Of a stretch of 64,000 nt of DNA, positions 1-10,083 are shown piece after piece (the stretch's first letter is position 1; every line of letters begins with the position of its first letter). The notes beneath the pieces were generated by a model. The model worked only from the letters and a program-made list of their open reading frames with translations, was not told where the DNA came from and made no database searches. The stretch spans positions 6,544,471-6,608,470 of the forward strand of contig OY987247.1 of the NCBI GenBank assembly GCA_963920765.1, written 5' to 3'. The stretch is from Ulota crispa (taxonomy: Eukaryota; Streptophyta; Bryopsida; Orthotrichales; Orthotrichaceae). The translations under genes were made by a program, and so were the position numbers.

Positions 1-612
1 TTGGCACAAGACGAACATTTATTTGTTCAAGACCCCACACTAAAACAAAACACACTACAACATAGAGTTTGCATGAGTTATGGAGACCTTGGATGTGGAA
101 ACATTTGCGTTCCTACCATGCCTGATAACTGACCCTGAAGATGATTTCCAATGGTCTCACAAAATGGCTGAAAACCAAACACACCTTCAAGATAACTTAC
201 AATGAACCCTCCAAAAGACCTCCAAAAAACTTCCAGAAAATCTTCAAAATAACCTTTAAAATAGTGTCCAATAAAACCTCCAAAAAAACATCCAGACCTC
301 TTGGCAAGGTCCACGTATATTTTATACAACCTCTAGAAAAAGTCTCATAAAAAAAGCATGGTTATCATGGTTTTGGATCATCAGGGCCTCTAGGAAAAAT
401 CTCATAATAATAGGCTTGATTAAATGCACATATGTGTTTGTGGTATCGATGTGGAAAAAACTCAATTTTTCATCTATAAAAAAAATTAGAGTTTAGATAA
501 TAATCCTCAAGAAATTAGATTTTGGGAAGTTTGAATTCACCTTTAGATTGAAAGACATCCGTTTAGTTCAATGGAACCTTTGAAGAGGATAAGACTGGAT
601 AACTCCAAAATC
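1..612. other. AT-rich intergenic DNA with one copy of a ~55-bp repeat
   Basis: No gene is supported. The short overlapping ORFs on both strands here are low-complexity lysine/proline or aromatic-rich translations of AT-rich DNA. A ~55-bp segment at about 357-412 (GGTTATCATGGTTTTGG, then a GGGCCTCTAGGAAAA core) recurs at about 1228-1282 and partly at 1295-1335. Confidence 0.5.
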
Positions 613-614
613 GG

Positions 615-972
615 GGTAGGTTTTTATTTTGGGAAAATTTGATGGATGCCCTTGAAGTTTGCAAAGTTTGTATAGATATCCCTAGTTCTTCAGAATTTGC
701 ATAAATACTCTTGGATCAAAAATTTCAAGCATTTATTTGTTGTGTTCACCACTTCCCTCATGACTAGTGTTGAAGAAAGGATTGCAATGGAATAAAAAAG
801 GAGTAACATACACATAAAAGAAAACAGAAGTGACATGCACAACAAAACAAATGTCTGAAAATTATGATCCAAGAATATTTGTGCAATTTTTGACAAAATC
901 GAAGTCTTGTATCTACACAAATATCACAAACCTCAAAGATATCCATCAAATTTTCCCTTTTATTTTTACCTA
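615..972. mobile_element. Foldback (inverted-repeat) element, unclassified
   Basis: The left part (about 615-735) and right part (about 838-972) are diverged inverted copies of each other. TAGGTTTTTATTTTGGGAAA on the left mirrors the complement of the right end, and an internal block containing ACTCTTGGATCA mirrors TGATCCAAGAAT. About 100 bp separate the arms. No clear target duplication was found, so the superfamily is unassigned. ORFs here are not credible genes. Confidence 0.5.
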
Positions 973-1227
973 GATTTGTAAAAAATGCTAGGATTTTCCA
1001 CCATGGCCTCGCAAACACGTACATAACATTGTTAACCTTCACTAGGAGGTTCCCTTTTGCTCCCCAAATATGAGGATCCCCAAGCGAATGCCATTCACTA
1101 GCTCTGACCAAGAACCAATTGACTTTCAAGATTTATAACTAAAGTCTCTCACAGGTATATCGAGAGGAATATCCCGGGGAGGAATAAACTTGGGTGAACA
1201 ATATTATGTATGTGCAGCACATCAAGC

Positions 1228-1340
1228 CATAATAATAGTATGGTTATCATGGTTTTAGGTCCTCAGGGCCTCTAGGAAAAGTTTCATAATAGTACTATGG
1301 TTATCATGGTTTTGGGTCCTTGGGGCCATTGTCATTGCCT
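1228..1340. repeat. Tandem ~60-bp repeat (ATGGTTATCATGGTTTT unit)
   Basis: Two adjacent copies start at about 1230 and 1297 with ATGGTTATCATGGTTTT. Each continues into GGTCCT and GGGGCC/AGGGCC blocks. A third, separated copy lies at about 357-412. The origin is unknown. Confidence 0.55.
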
Positions 1341-1567
1341 TGTACCCAACAAAGTCACACCAAGGGCATGAACTCGTGCCACCGTTTTTGTGTGCATGTT
1401 GGTACCTCTTGAGGAGAATTTGCAATTTTTGCAAAAGGGAATGACACAGTCACACCCCATGGAACCATTGATGCCTCTAGGAATGCAATCATGTAACTAG
1501 GCCAAGTTTGGTGCCAACCGTGTCCTTTTTGACGGGGGCAACACCATGCCCCCCCCCCCCCAATATT

Positions 1568-1800
1568 CGGGTACCCCTATGTCTGGATATCAGTATGTTT
1601 GAGTATCGGTACGTCCGAGTATCAGTTCCATCGGGTATTAAATGTCCGGGTATCAGCAAGTTCAGGTATCAGCAAGTTCGGATATCAAAAAGTTCGGATA
1701 TCAGCAATTTCGGATATCAGCAATTTCGGATATCAGCAATTTCGGATATCAGCAAGGTCGGATACCAGCAATTTTGGTTATCATTACATTTGGGTATCAC
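1568..1800. repeat. 16-bp minisatellite (CAGCAATTTCGGATAT)
   Basis: The repeat starts as degenerate GGGTATCAG / GAGTATCGGT blocks and becomes near-perfect 16-bp units, CAGCAATTTCGGATAT, at about 1690-1760, then decays again. Because 16 is not a multiple of 3, every frame reads as a 16-residue peptide repeat and stays open. That explains the apparent 170-residue ORF across 1508-2020. A poly-C run at about 1550-1561 lies just upstream. Confidence 0.75.
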
Positions 1801-1826
1801 CATGCATGAGGGAGAACTAGTATTTA

Positions 1827-2245
1827 GAGCATCCCAATCTGACCGTAACAGAGGCAGGCAAAAGCTTTTACAGAGTGTTAAACCAGGCTTGAATGAAAAC
1901 ATGGGCTCCAATGCAGCAATTAACTGCAATTGTATTTTTCAAGACTTCCCACGTAAGAGTCCCTTACATGTATATCTACATTTTTTGGAGAGTCCTAAAA
2001 TACCATTCCGGAGTGTCTAATTCTCTAGCCCTAACGCAATCTCAAAGTTTTCTAACATGAATCTCCTCACATAAGCACTTCAAAAAGACAAAAATAATTT
2101 TAAAAATGTGTTTAGTGTGTGCTATAAAATTTGTGCATTGGGGATTGGAGAGTTGGGAAATGGCCCTGCCCTCCTCTTGCCCCGCAGTCAGACTCAGTTT
2201 AACAACATGCCGAGGTCTATTGTTACAGCTAGATTGGGGATGCTC
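1827..2245. mobile_element. PIF/Harbinger-like MITE, TTA target duplication
   Basis: The left terminus GAGCATCCCAATCTGACC is preceded by TTA (1824-1826). The right terminus, read in complement, is GAGCATCCCCAATCTAGC and is followed by TTA (2246-2248). Inverted termini of ~25 bp with a 3-bp TTA duplication fit PIF/Harbinger MITEs. The same GAGCATC start occurs at 33395 and 41791. It is non-autonomous with no transposase reading frame. Confidence 0.7.
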
Positions 2246-2248
2246 TTA

Positions 2249-2721
2249 GTGTACCGTGAACTAGTGTTTTTTTTGGCACGGTACATTGGTAGTACAAACC
2301 TGCGTGCCCTCCCAAGTATGGACAGTTTTCTGAGGGAAGCAAGCGCGTTGGTTGAAATTGAATTGGGCAACTTTTAATCCAGCCCATAAGGCCCAAAACA
2401 TACAATGTGTGCATGTGAAAATAACCCAAAAAAAAGTGGTTAGATTATGAAACCACCAGATAAAAACGTGTCAAAGATTTCAAAATAGCTGTGTTATAGC
2501 ACAAATTGAGGCAATAGTTAGAGTCAGTACTTGAAAAATCTAGTTGTATACGGGAAATGACGGATAATAGCTAGTGGCTCTCAAAAAACTCTCCGAAAAT
2601 TTTAATGCCCCAACGATTGGGTTGGCATGTCTTTATCTATACTATTCTATATTATCCCTCAAAATTAAGGTCTAGAAAACATAGGGCATTCTTGTATATT
2701 TTTCAAAATTTCCTTTCCGTA
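2249..2721. other. Unassigned AT-rich intergenic DNA
   Basis: Nothing recognisable was found. A short imperfect hairpin (TGTACCGTG ... CACGGTACA) lies at about 2250-2285. Confidence 0.4.
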
Positions 2722-3035
2722 TAAGGAACACCCATGAGCGTCAAATTAAGGGTTTTGAACATGATGACTATTAATAAACAACTAACAATTTATAGGATCT
2801 TATTAGGAATAGAAGAAAAAAAAATTTGCATTTTCAAATGTGTTATTTGGATACTATGAGAATAAATTGTGAATTTTTAAAGAGCAAACTGTCATTGCAC
2901 CCATAGCCACATTTAAGATTTGATGTTCACATATTATACATCCTTGTCATTACATCTATTTATCTTTAGAGATTTTCCAAGGTTTCAGAAGTGACAGTTA
3001 TGGGGACACTGACACTTATGAGTGTTCCTACCTTA
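2722..3035. mobile_element. AGGTAG-family MITE (TA target), copy 1
   Basis: The right end reads CACTTATGAGTGTTCCTACCT followed by TA. The left end is slightly deleted (TAAGGAACACCCATGAGCG). The interior, for example GGGTTTTGAACATGATGA, matches the better preserved copy at 27317-27633 over its whole length. TA flanks suggest a Tc1/mariner-type target. Confidence 0.65.
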
Positions 3036-3280
3036 GTTTCTGTTTTATAAAACATGATTCCCTAAAATTTTGGAACTCCACTCTTTGAACTATTTTGTGC
3101 CGATTTTGCCCCCTTGGAGCATGGTGTCATGCCAAATTGCATTGATGAAGCATGATCCTCTTATTGTACTATCATATGAACTCCCGTTTTTAATATCAAA
3201 AAATAGGATGAAATCCTCACATTTAGATGGAAACATTGCATTATATAGATGATTTAACAACATGTATTCAAAATGAAATT

Positions 3281-3517
3281 TGAATGTAAGGTAAACCGGC
3301 TCTAATGCCAACCATGCTTCTAATACCGCACAAATCTACACCCACTGTAGATTTTAGATCTAAAATCAAGAACGGCGCTAGATAGCTTATCTTCTGTGTC
3401 ACAGAAGATAAGCTATCTAGCGCCGTTCTTGATTTTAGATCTAAAATCTACAGTGGGTGTAGATTTGTGCGGTATTAGAAGCATGGTCGGCATTAGAGCC
3501 GGTTTACCTTACATTCA
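3281..3517. repeat. Near-perfect 237-bp palindrome with a 1-nt loop
   Basis: Arms of 118 bp (3281-3398 and 3400-3517) are reverse complements around position 3399. The only mismatch seen is in GCCAACCATG versus GCCGACCATG. The centre reads CTTCTGTGTCACAGAAG. The outer ends are TGAATGTAAGG ... CCTTACATTCA. It could be a very young foldback MITE, a hairpin-RNA locus, or an artefact of assembly or library preparation. No flanking duplication was found. Confidence 0.85.
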
Positions 3518-4068
3518 GCTTTACACTTGGAGTTGAGGTTGGTTGGAGTCTTTGTCATACCCAATGATAGCTTCTCATTGGTTGATTCTCTAAAAAAATC
3601 CCCAAGTCCTTTCCACTAGGAATCAAGGTCAATTTTTTAAAAGACATTCAATATCAAAAAGAGAAGATTTTACATATCCCTAACTCCAAAAACAAAACCC
3701 TTTATAAACAAGAGGCCAATTCTTGGTCCTAAGACCATTGTTAGATTTTATTGAAATACAATTGTTTGAATAAAATATATTTCTTCTACTATAAATAGTC
3801 AACAATGTAGGATGGAATAAAAATAGCAATGAATCCACATGACATGTCATTCTTGTTCCTTTTCTCTTGAAGTTTTCAAGATTTGCTCTAGTAGCCTCAA
3901 GTTTTGACCTTTGGGCCTTTAAGCACAAGGGCAATGGCCTATAAATATACTCTTATTGTAATGGGTGCTTGGAGCCATTCTTGAAAATATTAGATCTAAA
4001 ATCTTGGTTGAAATGCTCGTTGAAATGGCCCCAAATTTTCATGGCCTTGACTCCAAATGTAAAGCACC
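3518..4068. other. Unassigned AT-rich intergenic DNA
   Basis: No feature is recognised. The small ORFs on the minus strand (about 3680-3934) have no recognisable domain. Confidence 0.4.
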
Positions 4069-4137
4069 TTAACCTCAAAAGGCCCAACTATCCCCTCAAG
4101 GGACAAATGGGATTTTGGGCATTCTGTTAAGGTAGCC

Positions 4138-4664
4138 CCATAAGCATGAAAAGAAAGGATTCCAAGTGCAATAACCAAGAAAGGGACCTAGAAAAAAATA
4201 CCCTCAGGTTAGCAAATGGGAATGAAAAATATTGGCATCAAATTAAAAGTTTTAGTGGCAGGCATTTGGTCACACAATTTTATCAAAGTCAAAAATTACT
4301 TTTGAGTGATGGTTATTGGTTATGGGTGATGAAATGATGGTTGTGGATGACTAGTATGAGGTTTTGAGTACCCATCTCACTATTCAAGAACCAACAAGTC
4401 TTGTTTTTAGCATCTCTTACACATGGTTCCTACAATTTCAGGGATTTTGGACTTTGAAAAATCTTTGCGAACAAATGCTTGTAGCTGAAACCTTGAAATT
4501 GATGCCAATATTTTTGGTTTCCACTTCCTAACTTATAGTATTTTTTTTCAAAGTTAGTCAATTGTGTTACCTACTCCAAAACCCTTATTTCCACGCCTAT
4601 GGGTGTGCCTACCTTATAGGTCACGCTAATGGAGACCCTTTTGTTAATGGGTGCTGCTATCTTA
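4138..4664. mobile_element. AGGTAG-family MITE (TA target), copy 2, nested
   Basis: It starts TA|AGGTAGCCCCATAAGC and ends ATGGGTGCTGCTATCT|TA. The flanks rejoin as GGGCATTCTGTTA + CAACTAAACCACTTTGTG, which lines up with the uninterrupted ~940-bp relatives (GGGCATGTACCTACGGCTAAAC near 56245 in complement). This gives an empty-site proof of insertion at TA. A second, internal end-like site lies at about 4600-4616. The interior is related in inverted orientation to 13699-14107. Confidence 0.7.
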
Positions 4665-5043
4665 CAACTAAACCACTTTGTGTAATTTTTTGAAAATTTT
4701 ATGAAGGGTGGGCACCTCAAAAACTTTTAAAAATTTGCATTATTTTAAAAATAAAAATCTGAAATTGGTTCTTGAGAGAGAGAGAGAGAGAGTGATAGGG
4801 GGACAATGCACTAAAATTTGACATGAATCAAATTAGGAGAAGTGTTAATAAGAAATCATTTAGAAAAAACATCAAATTAAGATTAAAATGCTTTAAAAAT
4901 CATTACAAGTTCACCATTAGTCTAAAACCAATACATTCTCACGTTATTATTAGAGCTTTCAACATACGTAATTTTAAATTTTAGATTTAGTGAAGTATTG
5001 ATGGTGTGGGAGGGGTGTGATTGAGGAATGGATCTTTGTGTCC

Positions 5044-5044
<1 letters not shown>

Positions 5045-5104
<60 letters not shown>
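5045..5104. repeat. (TA)n microsatellite
   Basis: About 30 uninterrupted TA units sit within the disrupted foldback element. Confidence 0.95.
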
Positions 5105-5109
<5 letters not shown>

Positions 5110-5329
5110 CATACATGCATACATATGGGAAGCTTTGGATCATTCAATTTTGATTGATGAGATGAATGTTATGAGAAGTTTTAGTTTGGGGATAGTTGTG
5201 GAGTTTCTCAAAACCATATCTACCACTAGACTAAAGATTCTCATAACATTCATCACATCAATCAAAATTGAATGATTTAGAGCTTTCCACATATGTGTAA
5301 ATCTAAAAAACTAGTTTCGAATTTTTATT

Positions 5330-6063
5330 TTAACCCCTAAAGGACCAAGCCTCCTTTTTGGGGACAAATGGATTTTTGGGCATGTAGTCATGGCTAAACT
5401 ACTTTGCGTGATATTCTAAGACTTTTGGAAGATGGAGAATTCAAAGATCTATGTGGGCATCTAATTTTTTCTTCATTCTGACATTTATTGAAGAAGTTGA
5501 AAATGAATTTTTGGGAAAAGGCCCAGATTGGGCAGCCCAAAAAATTCTTAAAATTTGCATTTAAAAAAAATAAGAACACAAAATAAGATCTTTAGACTTA
5601 TTATATATATAGGTGGGGAGCTTTGAATCATTCAATTTTTATTAATGAGATGAAAGTTATGAGATGTTTTTGTTTGTGGGTAGGTGTGATTTTGAGAGAA
5701 ACCATACCTACACACAAACAAAAACTTCTCACAACTTTCATCTCATCAATGAGAATTGAATGATTCAAAGCTCCCCACCTATATATACAACAAGTCTAAA
5801 GATTGTATTTCAAGTTTTTATTTTTTTTTAATGCAAAATTTAAGAATTTTTTGGGCTGCCTGATCTAGGCTTTTTTCCAAAAAATCATTTTTAACTTCTT
5901 CAATAAATGTTAGAATGAAGAAAAAATTAGATGCCCAAGTAGATCTTTGAATTCCCCGTCTTCCATAAAAGTTTCAAAAAATCACGCAAAGTAGTCTAGC
6001 CATAGATACATGCCCAAAATCCCATTTGTCCCCCAAGGGGATAGTTGGTCCTTTAGGGGTTAA
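5330..6063. mobile_element. Complete TTAA-ended foldback element, nested in a relative
   Basis: It starts TTAACCCCTAAAGGACCAAG and ends with the inverted GGTCCTTTAGGGGTTAA. Almost the whole 734 bp folds on itself: CAGATTGGGCAGCCC (about 5523) mirrors GGGCTGCCTGATCTAG (about 5852), and the arms CTTTGAATCATTCAATTT / AATTGAATGATTCAAAG flank the centre near 5690. Removing it and one TTAA from the host element at 4069-6299 restores a sequence aligned with related copies, so TTAA is the target duplication. This is characteristic of piggyBac-like transposons. No transposase is encoded. Confidence 0.8.
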
Positions 6064-6299
6064 AAAATGTAATTTTTAAAAAAGCTTTTGGGGTGCCTAG
6101 CCTCCCCTATTTTTCATAAATTCATGCATAATTTTTGCAATAAATGTCTAAATGAAGAAAAAATTAGATACCCACGCAGTACTTTGAATTTTCCAACTTC
6201 AATAAAAGTTTCAAAAAATCACATAAAACAGTTTGGTTGCAAAAGTATGTTTAAAATCCCATTTGTCCCTTGACGAGACAGTTGGGCCTCAGGGGTTCA

Positions 6300-6803
6300 G
6301 TGTCTGTGGCTTTGCCATGATGCTTATTTTTGCTATTCTAACATTCCTTAAAAAATGGGTGAAAAAATAAAAGATAAAAGAAAAGAAAAAGAAGTTGATG
6401 TCAACATTCTCGTACTACAAACAAAGGAACAAAGTACTGTACACACTAGAGAAGGAATGTTAGTTAGCTTGCCTTTGGCAATTGTTTCAGCCAGTGGGCC
6501 AAAAAAGCAAAATATAATTGAGGAACGAGTCAATTTGCTTGTATGTTTTGATTATTTGATTTTGTTTACCAAGAGTCAAGACCGGTTTGAATCTTTGTTG
6601 CTAAGGTAGGAGGCTCAAGAACCGGGCATCTAAGGGCTGAAACTGAATTTTGGGAGGTGAAACTTATTGAAATATTGAAATATTTTTCAGTAAATTTTCT
6701 TTCAAAGACAAGAGGAATTGGCATCTAACCTTAATTTGTTTCAATTTTTTTGGAGCTTTGTGAAATTAATTATGAAATTTTGAAGTGGAAAGTCATAGGG
6801 CTT
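6300..6803. other. Unassigned AT-rich DNA
   Basis: A plus-strand ORF of 84 residues at 6355-6609 begins with a lysine/glutamate-rich stretch but has no recognisable domain. I do not call it a gene. Confidence 0.35.
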
Positions 6804-6923
6804 TAAAACCGTGCACCTTCTTAAATGTACACTGCTAGTACATTACTGAAAACTGTGAAAAATAACATGTATGTGTAAGGTACATTTAAGAAGGTGCACA
6901 GTTTAAGAAGGTTCACGGTTTAT
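6804..6923. repeat. Short inverted repeat (AAACCGTGCACCTTCTTAAA arms)
   Basis: The left arm AAACCGTGCACCTTCTTAAA is mirrored by GTACATTTAAGAAGGTGCAC. A second, partial right copy, AAGAAGGTTCACGGTTT, follows. It resembles a small MITE with a duplicated right end. It is followed by CAGCCTACCTTA, which resembles an AGGTAG-family end. Confidence 0.6.
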
Positions 6924-7053
6924 GAGCAGCCTACCTTATTGTATTGTTACTATTACTCCATATTCTTTTGCTTGCCAAGCTACCTCAAGGGAGGTTCACA
7001 ATATCCCAAGTCTCATTAAATTCTCATAATGTAATTGGTAGTAACAAAGCCTC

Positions 7054-7295
7054 TTAACCCCTAAAGGATGTTGCCTACCAAAAGTGTTGTTTGTATTTGT
7101 ACAAGAACCATTTAGTACTTAAAAAAATGACTATATGACAAATGTTAAAAATTCCCCAAAAAATCCTAGTTGACAAGTAGTATGTCTATGACTTGAAACT
7201 TACAACTCCAATGGGGTTCATGTGCTATCCAAATACCCCATCTATATACAACTTGGGAGTCCGTATACAAAATAGCAACATCCTTTAGGGGTTAA
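7054..7295. mobile_element. TTAA-ended MITE, 242 bp
   Basis: It starts TTAACCCCTAAAGGATGTTG and ends AGCAACATCCTTTAGGGGTT + AA, an inverted terminus of about 20 bp. Its right TTAA (7292-7295) is also the left TTAA of the next element. Confidence 0.75.
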
Positions 7296-7946
7296 CCCCT
7301 AAATGCCCAAGGCACAACATTTTGGTGCCGATAATCTTTTGAAGTTCAATAAAACCTAACTAAGCTGCTATTTTAAGTATTTATTATTTTAGAATTATTC
7401 TTCTTGAAGTCTAGTTTTACCATCACAAACCCAATTTTGAAAATCATTGATTGTGAATTTTCTGTTCAAGGTTTTGTGCAAGGGTGTCTAGTGCAATCTT
7501 GACTTTTTAGTGTTGAGAGCTCTTGGAAGTGAGCCTCAAAAACACTATATCTTGGAGAAAAATTTACACTAGAAATTCTTTTTAAAAAATTGTAAAAGAG
7601 ATTTTGAAAAGCCATAAATGAATTGGAGTTACACACCTATTATTTCCTTTAACCTCATATTTTTTTGGTGACCAACATTTTAGATATGACATGTGAAAAG
7701 AAAATTGAAAGAGTTGAAGCCATTTTTGCACTTTTAACATCCTCTTGATTAAACATTATAATCTTTCAATCCCTAAAGCCGTATTGTTGTGTTTTCTTTT
7801 CATGTGCAATGTTTAACATATCTAGTTTGAATTTGCACGGTTACAATATATAAAAAAGTGATGCAACTTATCAAAATGTTGAATTTTTGTTCAATTTAAA
7901 GCAAATTCCTAAAAGCTCAAAAAGGCCTTGGGCATTTAGAAGTTAA
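7292..7946. mobile_element. TTAA-ended element, ~655-bp family, copy 1 (empty-site copy)
   Basis: It starts TTAACCCCTAAATGCCCAAG and ends with the inverted CTTGGGCATTTAGAAGTTAA. Its interior aligns with 12027-13264. It lacks the Stowaway-like MITE that splits that copy, so it acts as the empty site (CCGTATTG at about 7785). Confidence 0.75.
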
Positions 7947-8745
7947 CCCTTGAGCACCCCACCAACCCAAATGTGGCCTTCTAAAATCAGACTTTGAGGA
8001 AATGGAGTCCAAATCATGGATGTACTATCCAGAATTGTACTTGGGTTTAGGGTATTGTACTACTCTCATGCTACATAGTGGACAATGGGAGTTTCACCAC
8101 TTGTACAAGCATGGATTGTGCAAGTCTAGTATGACAATAGTATGCTAGAACTTCATTTCATGTGGTTTAGGGTTTAGGTGCAAGGATAGAGACCACCGGC
8201 TATGGCCGGTTCCATATTGTAAGGGGTGTTTTGGCACAAATGCATCAGACTAGAGAAGTGGAGAAGGGTTTTGCAGCTATACTGCCAAGAGCCATGCCCT
8301 TGTGGAGGTCAAGGTTGTATGTATCCCGTCCTTGTCCACCATGCTGTGTGAGCCTTGCAACTTTGGGCCTCTAAAATAGCACCTTGCGGATGTCAAAACA
8401 TCACCAAAATTTGGCAGCAAGCGAGATACTTGTAAATAGCACCCCCATTCTAAATTTCATCAGAAGAAGCCTCCTCTAAGACATAATTTTTTGCATCCAT
8501 AGCCACAAACTCTCCCAAAATTGGTTGGTTGCCACATAGTCAACTATGCTTTGACTATTATAATCTTTGAAATGGTGCGGTCAAAAGTTTTGCAAATTTC
8601 TAGTCAGGTGCAGCAAGCACCCTTTTTGCTATTTTAACAATGAACCCTCCCTAGTCTAAGTTCCCAGCTCGGGGCATACAATATTTTTTAGCATGGCCCC
8701 CTTGGCCTCATTTTCTTGATTTCAGTGTGAGCGCTCAAGGGTTAG
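7943..8745. mobile_element. TTAA-ended element, ~800-bp family, copy 1
   Basis: It starts TTAACCCTTGAGCACCCC and ends GAGCGCTCAAGGGTTAG (TTAA decayed to TTAG). It aligns end to end with 28068-28868, including GAGACCACCGGCTATGG. It shares its left TTAA with the preceding element. ORFs are not conserved between the two copies. Confidence 0.7.
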
Positions 8746-9163
8746 CTCCTAAGTGCTCAATTGACTTGCCCCTTTTTGTGGGCTTCGCAAGATGCAAAAA
8801 AACATTTTTTGGAAAATAAAATAAAATATTTCAAAAATGGAAAGCAATACTTTCCAACTCTATTTGAATTGTATCAATTCAAGTTAAACTCCATCAAGGA
8901 GAATTTTCCAAAGAGAAACATTTCAATATTTGTTAGTGTTACAAAATTTATTGTTCTCTTCTTTGAAAATATTGCATTTTAAAGTTTTAGAATTGAATGT
9001 TTATTTTTAACCAATCACACCAAATTTTAGATTCTATGAATAAAATTTGTAATTTTGACAAACATTAAATGGTAAATGCTTCTAAATTCATTAAATATGA
9101 GTCCAAAACTTCTTTTGAATGTTTGATTGCATGGATAATTACTGAACATCATGATTCTTGTTT
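8746..9163. other. Unassigned AT-rich DNA between TTAA elements
   Basis: It starts CTCCTAAGTGCTCAATTG, which resembles a decayed TTAA-type end. The 73-residue ORF at 8761-8982 shows no recognisable domain. Confidence 0.35.
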
Positions 9164-10083
9164 TCTCTTTCTAAAGGCACAAGTGACCTCTCATGGGTCA
9201 AGTGGGGTATTAGGCATGTACCTACAACTAAACTATATTGTGTGATTTTTTGAAACTTTTTTGAAGGTGGGGAATTCAAAGACCTATATAGGAATTTGAG
9301 TTTTTCTTCATTATGGCATTCAACAAAGAAGTTATGCAAGAATTTATCAATAATAAGGGAGGAGGGGCAATGTGTATAGTACATGGCCTCTGCATTGTAA
9401 GTGAGTGTTGACTCCAAAAAGGATCAACCCTTCCGGGCACAAGGTATGGACACTTGGGCACAGGGAAGTGGAGTGGAAGGAGCTTGTCTTGGAAGACTCC
9501 TAACTCTCCATTCCTTTTGCCCCTTGTACAATTTGGTATCTTGATTTTTTGAGCTATTTGTGCATTTAATTTTTGACTTCTTTTTTTTCCAAGTTGTAAT
9601 GGACTAAGATTCTTTGGTTGTCACCATTTGGATTAGTGTAATATTAATTTCTGAACTTTACAAAAATCCTTCAATTTTGCCTAGTGTAATTGCAAATTTC
9701 ATGACCTTCCAACATTCTAAGATTTTTTGCCAATTGATTTGAAAATTCTCCAACACATACCTAACTTGGTCTTCTACATGGAAAAATTAAACCTTGACTT
9801 TGTGTAGAGCAATTTTTTGCTATAAGAGTGGTCAAAGGCTTCTCAAGTTTTTGAATAGGAACAAAAAAACTTTTTTCTTCATTTTAGATGTCAATATCTC
9901 ACTCTTCTTCAATTGAAATGAGTTAGTTTTTTTCCCACAAATAATTTGCATAGTCTAGGGCAAAACCTTATAGTTAGATTTCCCAAAAAAACTTTTTTTC
10001 CTAGCTTTCTACTTATTCCCCTAAAACTGACAGTTTTTAGTGACATTTACAAAAAAAAAAAGGTTTGGGCTTTTAGGGATTAA
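9164..10083. mobile_element. TTAA-ended element, ~940-bp family, copy with decayed left end
   Basis: The left terminus is decayed (CTAAAGGCACAAGTGACC). The internal blocks are those of the adjacent copy: CTAAACTATATTGTGTGATT, TTCTTCATTATGGCATTC and ATCTCACTCTTCTTC. It ends GGGCTTTTAGGGATTAA and shares that TTAA with the next element, forming a direct tandem of two family members. Confidence 0.65.

Larger units (their letters stand above)
4069..6299. mobile_element. TTAA-ended foldback element, interrupted by two insertions
   Basis: The left end at 4069 reads TTAACCTCAAAAGGCCCAAC and continues into the GGGACAAATGGGATTTTGGG block typical of the ~940-bp TTAA family. The right end is the inverted counterpart, GGGCCTCAGGGGTTCA at about 6284-6299, with the last TTAA decayed to TTCA. 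Two younger elements split it: an AGGTAG MITE at 4138-4664 and a full relative at 5330-6063. It also holds a GA run (about 4773-4792), a (TA)n tract (5045-5104) and inner inverted arms at about 5120-5295. Confidence 0.6.

Noticed and set aside
1508..2020. 170-codon ORF with peptide repeats
   Set aside because: The frame is kept open by the 16-bp minisatellite and then runs into a MITE; no domain is recognisable.
7054..7295. PIF/Harbinger origin (TTA/TAA target) for the TTAA elements
   Set aside because: Nested copies restore the target only with a 4-bp TTAA duplication, and termini begin CCC instead of the G-rich ends usual for that superfamily; still, autonomous copies would be needed to settle it.
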